From: Saccoglossus kowalevskii
Taxonomy: Eukaryota > Hemichordata > Enteropneusta > Harrimaniidae
Assembly (NCBI RefSeq): GCF_000003605.2
Contig: NW_003155237.1
Span: 86,300-99,537, forward strand
DNA: 13,238 nucleotides
Direction: 5' to 3'
The notes under the pieces were generated by a model. It saw only the letters and a program-made list of their open reading frames with translations, had not been told where the DNA came from and did no database searches. Shown piece after piece: positions 7,317 through 13,238 of this stretch. Numbering within the stretch: position 1 is the first letter of the stretch; every line of letters begins with the position of its first letter. The position numbers and the translations under genes were made by a program.

Positions 7317-9303
7317 GTGTTTAGCATGTCATTGTATAATCTTGGTATATTATCATTGAAATGTGACAATTTGAATATTTACTTCTGGATCTCTTCTTGC
7401 TTTCTGTGGTTGGTTTACTCTTGTGATCAGTTCAGTTTATATGCTTTATTATGGTATTTCATGCAAATGAAACAATGAGGCTCAGTTGCTACGTTTTGGG
7501 GTATGCAATGCGATTTGTAAATGTAGGAGTAAAAAATACATTAGAAGTATTAGTTGCATATGATTCCTAGTGAGAGGAGGGGGGGTTCGCTCAGCCAATG
7601 AGGAAGAATTTATTTTTGTTATTTACTTTCTTTTTGTCTAAAGTGTTTGTATTTTTTCTTGTCATAAACTGTTTTCTTTCTTTGATTGTAATAACTGAAA
7701 TTCTTTTCAAACTGAATATTGGTAATAATGTCATATTTTTGTGGTTACAATAACTCAAACAACATCAAATTTGAGTTCCATTTGTATATAAAATCTTGTT
7801 TTTCATAGTATGAGTGGAAATTTTTGTTCAAAATTATCCATTTAGGAACAATGAGATATTTATGCTATGTATACCACGTCAACTTGGTGTACAAGTACAA
7901 GTAAATTGTTGTAACCCTAACATAACCCTGACATTTAATTCGTCTGTGTCATTTTTCTCACAAATGTTAGTCTACCATATTGTTAGTCAGTATGGGTAAA
8001 TGTTGGCCAGTAGTTTTATTCATTACTCATGGTCGCCTGATATTATTGTCAAAGTGCACTTTTGTTCTGTTAAAATTTCGATGAATATTTTGTTCTGCCA
8101 AATTGTTTGTCCCGTATTTTTCCTGTTTAAATGTTGGCCTGTAGTTTTCCCAAATTATTTGTGGACAAACTGATAATTTTGACTTCCTATTCAAATTTGC
8201 ATTCAATAAGCTCTCCCTTTTTTACCCTGTGTGCTTTTAGTGATCCTTTCTTTTAGATGATTCATAGTCATCAATTTTAATTACACCTTCCAAATTATAC
8301 TTTCCATACCGAAATGAGTATCTATAAACAAAACAAGGGTCAGTTTTATAATTGTTGCTCGGTATTTGTAGTCAGTCATCCATTAATTTTTTTGTTTTTT
8401 TGTGCAAGCATGCATTGCATGATTGCTATGTTGCCCATGGATCACCATATGCTAATGTATGTCATCTCTAAATTTGTGTTTGCCTTACTGGTGTTGACAT
8501 TTTTCAAACAGACTAAGGGGTCATTTCTAGATGTTGTAATAGTAATATCATGCATTTTGATGATCTCTATTTTTGTTTTGGCAGATATATTGTTGTAAAG
8601 TGACCTATCTCTAAATTACCATATTTTCTGTCATTACAAATTTGTATCACATCTTTTCAACATCAACTTCCTTTCTGTTAAAATTATATTATCTCTGTTT
8701 AATGAACAAAAGTGAAGTAAATGTGAAAAACATTTGACGCTAAATGTATAAATATATAGTAAATAGATAAATTAAATGAACAGTTGATTATTTTCATGTG
8801 ACGATATACAATTAAAGGTAATTTAAGGTTGGGAATTTTGCTGTTACGTCATGTATTTCCCAACATAAGAAATATTTTTGCTAGTACTTATAGTCCACTA
8901 AGGATTCCCTTCCATATTGCTTCCAACAAACCAAAGATGTCTCTGATTGCATGGACTTAAAAATTTTCATTTCTAGATTTTTTCGTAGTATAATTAAAAT
9001 GTTCTTTCTTGACTGAAGATATTTTTAACTGGATTGTTTATTCGGTACAACAAAGATTGAGCTTTTTTTCATCATACAAGATCTATTTATTATGTTTACA
9101 TGTCCTGTGTCTGGACCTGACTCCATTACACAAGTTGTGTATTAGGTGATAAAATGTGTTTTTGATATGCTTGATATTTTTTGAAGCAGCTTTATATATT
9201 TATTTAATTTATCTATTTTGTTTGTACTATGTGTTGATTTGCATACATGGGCACGACTACATGCAAATTGCACATTGGGTCTTTGTAGTTAGCATCTGAA
9301 TTA
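7317..9303 (+). other. AT-rich stretch: possible 3' UTR of isoform B or intergenic DNA
   Basis: No convincing gene is present. A 21-base word, TAAATGTTGGCC(A/T)GTAGTTTT, occurs at 7997-8017 and 8128-8148. A hairpin (GTTGGGAA / TTCCCAAC) lies at 8828-8872. Weak ATTAAA poly(A) hexamers occur at 8771 and 8811. A phase-0 open segment after a CAAACAG acceptor lies at 8512-8598 and is reported as a weak third last-exon candidate. Confidence 0.5.
8828..8872. repeat. Short inverted repeat GTTGGGAA / TTCCCAAC
   Basis: Eight-base arms enclose about 25 bases that contain TTTTGCTGTTACGTCA. Nearly the same interior (TTTTGCTATTACGTCA) lies inside the MITE at 9304-9502, which suggests a related, truncated element. 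Confidence 0.4.
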
Positions 9304-9502
9304 CTGTAAAACATGTCTTTTTCGCGAATTTAACAAGAGAACTGATTAGCTAATTCAAGATGTCGCTAATGACTTTATTATACATTCAAAATGGCTGGCA
9401 AACAAAGAAATCAACAATGATTCGCTAAATCTACATTTTGCTATTACGTCATTTTACCACAATTCGCTAAAATTGCATGTTGCTTTTAAACATGTTTTAC
9501 AG
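9304..9502. mobile_element. 199-bp TA-flanked MITE with CTGTAAAACATGT ends
   Basis: The left end CTGTAAAACATGT at 9304-9316 and the right end ACATGTTTTACAG at 9490-9502 are perfect inverted repeats. Each is flanked by TA, at 9302-9303 and 9503-9504, which is the Tc1/mariner-type target duplication. Inside are CGCGAATTT near the left end and three copies of a (T)CGCTAA word (GTCGCTAATG, TTCGCTAAAT, TTCGCTAAAA). There is no coding capacity. The 13-base perfect ends plus TA duplications make this the best-supported mobile element in the window. Confidence 0.75.
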
Positions 9503-9504
9503 TA

Positions 9505-10762
9505 GTTTCTGACTCTTTTAGGCACAAAGCTGTGAATAAAGGTAACTACATCTGTAAGTGTAACATTGCATTTAATACACAAAGTGAAGTCGGAACCCTA
9601 CTCATAGTTCACATGACAATGTTCATTGGTTTATTGTGTAAAATCATGTTATTGTCCCATGGCACAGTGTGCTACAGTGACATATTTTGGGAAACTTGTC
9701 ATTTTTGTCATGGCATTTTTTGGCACCCCATCATTTTCAGACAATATTTGTTTTTCAGCATAGGTCACCAGCTTACAATTTGAGATATACCGGTAGCTCT
9801 GCCATAGGAAGCTATGGTAAAAGCGTTATAATACTGCCAAAACAGCCACTAAAATTTTTTTTTGTATTACCAGAGTACAATTTATTGCAAAATGAATAAA
9901 CTCTGGGTATTTGCATCTATGAGTAAGCTTCTACCTTAAGTATCTACCAGTACTTGGGGGAAATCAACAGATTGTTGAGTTAGTTAATTTTCACTGGTAT
10001 TGATTATTTTGATATTTGATCATATTTAACTGGGTTTTAAATTTTTGAGTTTTACAGTGAAATAATGAGTGTTATTGTAATTTTGATGTAGATTTGATTT
10101 AGTGGATTCTCTTACCACAACAAAAATAACAAAATTAAAAACTATTGAATAATTAATGCCCTTTACAGTGTACTGTAACCATGGAATACTTGTATATATG
10201 TACCGATAGTATGGTTGAGCGGTGGCAATGCATAGGAGGATTAGCATGCCTGGGGATTACAATTTAATTCAAATTAGGTTTTTTGTACATGTGTATTGGC
10301 ATGAATTGTCATTAAATGCATGTAGGATACATTCAGTAAGACGTGCACACTGAAATTATGTTAAAACTTTCTGAAGTACTGTCTTTATGAATTTAAAAGT
10401 AGAATGTAGTGTTTGACCTGATCTTGTAAGTTCATATTTAAATGTCTTGAAATTACTTGTGAAAGTGAACCTAAGCAATGAAACAGTTATTTGTAATGTA
10501 GTAAACTTTAATGATGGTCTAGTGAGATTGATGATTACAATTGATTTATTTCCAATTTGAATCATGAAATCAAATCAACAGTAATAGAAAAATTGTTGTT
10601 TGTAGCTGATTGTTGATGTAGTATAAATTGTAGAGTGGCCTTGCTCTGAAGTACCGATATATAATAAAGCAGTTTTTTGAAACGCTTGATTTTGGTTTTA
10701 TATGTGAAGGTGAGAAAATGTAATACCATACTCATCTGACTTGCGGTTCATGCTTAATTAAG
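9505..10762 (+). other. AT-rich stretch without a recognisable gene
   Basis: Short open frames on both strands are not protein-like. AATAAA hexamers lie at 9535, 9895 and 10663. The last is followed by T/G-rich sequence and is the most typical poly(A) site here. A small hairpin, CCATAG / CTATGG, lies at 9802-9817. Confidence 0.5.
10663..10668 (+). terminator. Candidate distal poly(A) signal
   Basis: ATAATAAAG is followed within 20-40 bases by TTGATTTTGGTTTTATATGTG, a good GU/U-rich downstream element. It could end a long isoform B transcript of about 3.35 kb of UTR. No intervening signal looks as complete, but the link is inference. Confidence 0.3.
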
Positions 10763-10935
10763 TACCCAACTCCCACTTTTAATTTGTATATTGGGTAGTG
10801 CTTATGCTTGTCCACTAATAATGATGGCAACTTACAGTAGTCCTCCCCTGACTCGGCTAAATAGGCACTATCAATGAGATTGTAGGGAGGCTGACATTGA
10901 TAGTTTTCCTACTTACGTCAGTGGAACGCATAAGC
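10763..10935. repeat. Nested imperfect inverted repeats, possible decayed foldback element
   Basis: Several arm pairs nest here: TACCCAA (10763-10769) with TTGGGTA (10791-10797), GCTTATGC (10800-10807) with GCATAAGC (10928-10935), TCCACT (10811-10816) with AGTGGA (10920-10925), and a perfect ACTATCAATG (10867-10876) with CATTGATAGT (10895-10904). The nesting suggests an old foldback or MITE, but no target duplication is visible. Confidence 0.4.
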
Positions 10936-11029
10936 GTCAAGTCATTGTAAATGCACCCAACGCCACTATCTGCAGCATAAATATGTATATTCTCTTTACT
11001 TATTACTTGAAAACCGATCAATACCGAGT

Positions 11030-11241
11030 TCAGACTAAAGCTTTCTCATCGATGTGGTGATCCTGGTCGTGATTCTGCCACTCATTGCCATCAAAACTGC
11101 TCTGAGTCTTAGAAATGTATGATTGAGAAAAGTGTCGTGTACGCCTCTGATGTGTCTCCATAGCCGTAAAAGTCATTGAGAAGCAGTGATATTGCAAGGC
11201 AAAAGAAGTTTGGGGCATTGTCACGTCAGAGTGAATCCTTT
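11030..11241 (-). CDS. Possible last coding exon of an unidentified convergent gene (partial)
   Basis: Read on the minus strand, an open segment of 69 residues runs from a TTTCCTGGCAG acceptor (AG at 11243-11242) to a TGA at 11032-11030. Its composition is unlike the hydrophobic or Lys/Asn/Ile-rich chance frames elsewhere. It is rich in His, Gln, Ser, Thr, Asp and Glu and ends H-H-I-D-E-K-A-L-V, like a hydrophilic cytosolic tail. The GC content is visibly higher than its flanks. I recognise no family and found no further minus-strand exon to the right, where the rest of the gene would lie beyond the repeats or outside the window. It could also be a fragment of a mobile element or a chance frame. 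An ATG in the same frame at 11314 allows an intronless 94-codon reading, which I consider less likely. Confidence 0.3.
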
Positions 11242-11842
11242 CTGCCAGGAAATGTAATGCAGTCATTACTTCTTTTTTTTTATTGGCAAATGTACAATAC
11301 TTATTCAAGTACAACTATTCATTAATTACTTCAATAATGTCTATCCATTTCTGACAATGTATATCAAGTTTATTCATATTCTAAATGATAATTAGACTTC
11401 ACTAGGAGTTTGAATAAGGGAAAAATGGGGTTTGGACTACTCATTACTTTCAAATCATTTATAAGTAATGATTTCCAAATATCACTTACACAAGCTGTTC
11501 TCTTTAAAGTACATTGTGTACTTGATTAACTACCATCCCATAATAGTCATCATGTGTTAACATGTCTTTTTTTTTTTTTTTTTGATAAAAACATGTCTTT
11601 GTTGTAGAGGAATCTGGTGTAAATTACAAAGTATATTTTAACTGGGACAACCCTCTTAAAATAAAATTGAATCAATAAATACTTTAAACTTAGTTTTTTT
11701 CTACATATGGCTGGCTGGACAACCTATACTTATTTGGTGAGGTTTGATTTTACCAAAACACCAATAAGATGCGCTGTTGATCAGTGTGTTCAGTGCTATA
11801 TCTGTGTAACATTTGGTACATTAACTATATTTAGCATTTTTT
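11242..11842. other. Noncoding stretch between the minus-strand frame and the tandem array
   Basis: Contents are small hairpins, such as TCATTACTT (11441-11449) with AAGTAATGA (11463-11471), and a 17-T run at 11567-11583 flanked by an 11-base direct repeat. No gene is seen. Confidence 0.5.
11559..11600 (-). repeat. Poly(T) tract between 11-base direct repeats
   Basis: AACATGTCTTT occurs at 11559-11569 and 11590-11600 and encloses a T17 run plus GATAAA. On the minus strand this reads as a short insert with an A tail between target duplications. That is the footprint of a drastically 5'-truncated retroposon, although replication slippage is also possible. Confidence 0.35.
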
Positions 11843-12720
11843 AGTCCCTGTTCGGACGCAGTTTGAAAACGGGGACTTATGTTTTGACCCTTGTGCGTCC
11901 GTGCTTCTGTGCGTGCGTCCGGACCTGTATCTTAGAAATCCCTCAGGACGAATCATGATCAAACTTCACCTATACATCTTACATGATATTATACATATGC
12001 ACATCAATTCGTTTCACGATCTGATTCAAGATGGCCAAATGGTGGCCATTTTTGTGCTAAAAAATCATCAAAATCAAGCACTTTCTCGGCTGTTTACATA
12101 TGGATTTTTGTTCAAACTTGGTATATACATTAGACATTATGGGACCTTGATGCAAACAATTTTATTGTCCAGATCGGATTCAAAATAGCTGACTGGCAGC
12201 CATTTTGTTTTAATGAATTGGCTTCTAGACCCATATCTCTGACTTGCTTCGACTGATTATGTTCAAATTTTTAATACCGTATTCATTATACATCATGTTA
12301 TAGATATACAGATATATTGGTTTGACAATCCTATTCAAAATGGCCAAATGGTGGCCATTTTTATGCTAAAATATCATCAAATATCAAGCATTTCTGGCAC
12401 TTATGGATGGATTTCGTTCAAACTTGGTGCATACATTAGACATTACGGGTTCCTGATGCACATTTTATTTTTTAGATCGGATTCAAAATGGCTGACTGGC
12501 GGCCATTTTGTTTTAATGATTGGGCTTCTAGAGCCATATTTTTGACATGCTTTGACTGATTATGTTCAAATTTTATATATTCGTTATACATCATGCTATA
12601 GATATATACATTATTCAAAATGCCCGATTTTGTTTTAATTAATGCTGTTCCAGAGCAATATCTTTCAATATGGACAAGTACTTGTTTGACGATCAGATAC
12701 AAATGTCAATCATTTTAATG
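11843..12720. repeat. Decaying tandem array of about 150-bp monomers in a 309-bp higher-order unit
   Basis: The landmark TTCAAAATGGC (with variants) recurs at 12025, 12179, 12334, 12482 and 12614, with a weak copy near 12698. Spacings are 154, 155, 148, 132 and 84. Alternate monomers are closer: 12025-12333 and 12334-12620 align as a 309-bp pair with long identical stretches. Each monomer has a GTTCAAA(T/C)TT block, a TAGA/ATACAT block and a palindromic ATGGCC...GGCCAT core. A leading hairpin, AGTCCCTGTT / AACGGGGACT, at 11843-11877 followed by repeated GTGCGTCCG-type words may be the left end of the element. Open frames of 65-95 codons here are repeat by-products. Similar arrays are, as I recall, common in marine invertebrate genomes, but I cannot name the family. 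Confidence 0.65.
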
Positions 12721-13238
12721 TTAAAAAAATCATATTTCTGACATGGTTATATTCCAGCTATATTACTATAAACAAAACTATATATCTTAAATTTGATAAC
12801 TAACTGGGACTGTGCCATGCACGGCGTGTTTTTTACTAATCTGAAGTGTTCTGGGCTGTATATAACAGTCAGACACTGACATGTAAGTAAGTACTAGTAA
12901 ACAGTCCGGAACATAGTCAATACAAGCCGGTAGGCTGGTTGACGATCCGCTCCGATCAAAAAACAAGCAACATGTTTTTGGCTGTTTCCATGGTACTGTT
13001 TTTGGTAGGACATGAACGTGAAGCTAACGTCAGTTCATAACTAAATGGGCTCTGTATACGAAGTTCGCAAAAACCATTCAGTCTTTAGAAGTCACTTAGT
13101 TTATTACTAGGATGTATTCTGCTATTACATTTATTATTTCCAATAATATTATCTAGAATGAAGCCAGCATTTACAGTTCATTCAAAGTTGCGTTGGATTA
13201 CGTTGATACAGTGTAACAACGTTGGCGTCGGTGATCTC
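12721..13238. other. Right-hand end of window, nothing recognisable
   Basis: The segment TGGGACTGTGCCATGCACGG at about 12804-12823 may mark the right end of the repeat-bearing element, since it contains a small GTGCATGGCAC-like palindrome. Beyond it I see no open frame, repeat or RNA gene I can support. Confidence 0.4.

Noticed and set aside
9532-9899. Two overlapping plus-strand frames of 83 and 70 codons
   Set aside because: Cys/Phe/His-rich translations typical of AT-rich noncoding DNA, with no splice-site or family support.
11901-12702. Open frames of 65-95 codons on both strands
   Set aside because: They fall within the tandem monomers and repeat the same translated words, so they are by-products of the repeat.
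1-13238. Bacterial-type systems, CRISPR arrays, tRNA or rRNA genes
   Set aside because: The window is plainly eukaryotic with spliced coding exons. I saw no spacer-repeat arrays, tRNA boxes in order, or rRNA segments on either strand.

Overview
This window looks like nuclear DNA from an animal, probably a marine invertebrate. It is AT-rich, has long introns with consensus GT...AG borders, and is littered with small DNA-transposon-like inverted repeats. There is no prokaryotic gene layout. I cannot fix the phylum from sequence alone.

The only gene I can name is a plus-strand, five-exon gene of the TMEM179/TMEM179B family of four-pass membrane proteins. The coding exons are 44-142, 675-859, 4167-4298, 4665-4749 and then one of two alternative last exons, 6049-6207 or 7158-7316. 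Either splice gives an open frame of 219 codons, about the size of vertebrate TMEM179B. The intron phases are 0, 2, 2 and 0. The start codon sits in a TISU/YY1-type element only 43 bases from the window edge, so the promoter is mostly outside.

The most notable feature is the duplicated last exon. Exons 5a and 5b both begin in phase 0, both encode exactly 52 residues plus a stop, and both carry a Ser-Trp start, a membrane helix and a basic/Cys boundary. They have entirely different tails. Poly(A) signals at 6864 and 7062 lie between them, so terminal-exon choice would be coupled to polyadenylation and would swap the fourth membrane helix and the cytosolic tail.

Region by region: intron 1 (143-674) has nothing recognisable. 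Intron 2 (860-4166) holds a 218-bp hairpin MITE (921-1138) and a 1056-bp TA-flanked transposon remnant (1914-2969). Introns 3 and 4 show no further solid feature. From 7317 to about 10700 is possible long 3' UTR or intergenic DNA with a 199-bp TA-flanked MITE (9304-9502). Around 10763-10935 there is a nested inverted repeat. At 11030-11241 the minus strand carries an unusually protein-like open segment that could be the last exon of a convergent neighbour. From 11843 to about 12830 a decaying tandem array of about 150-bp monomers carries ATGGCC...GGCCAT palindromes. The last 400 bases hold nothing I can name.
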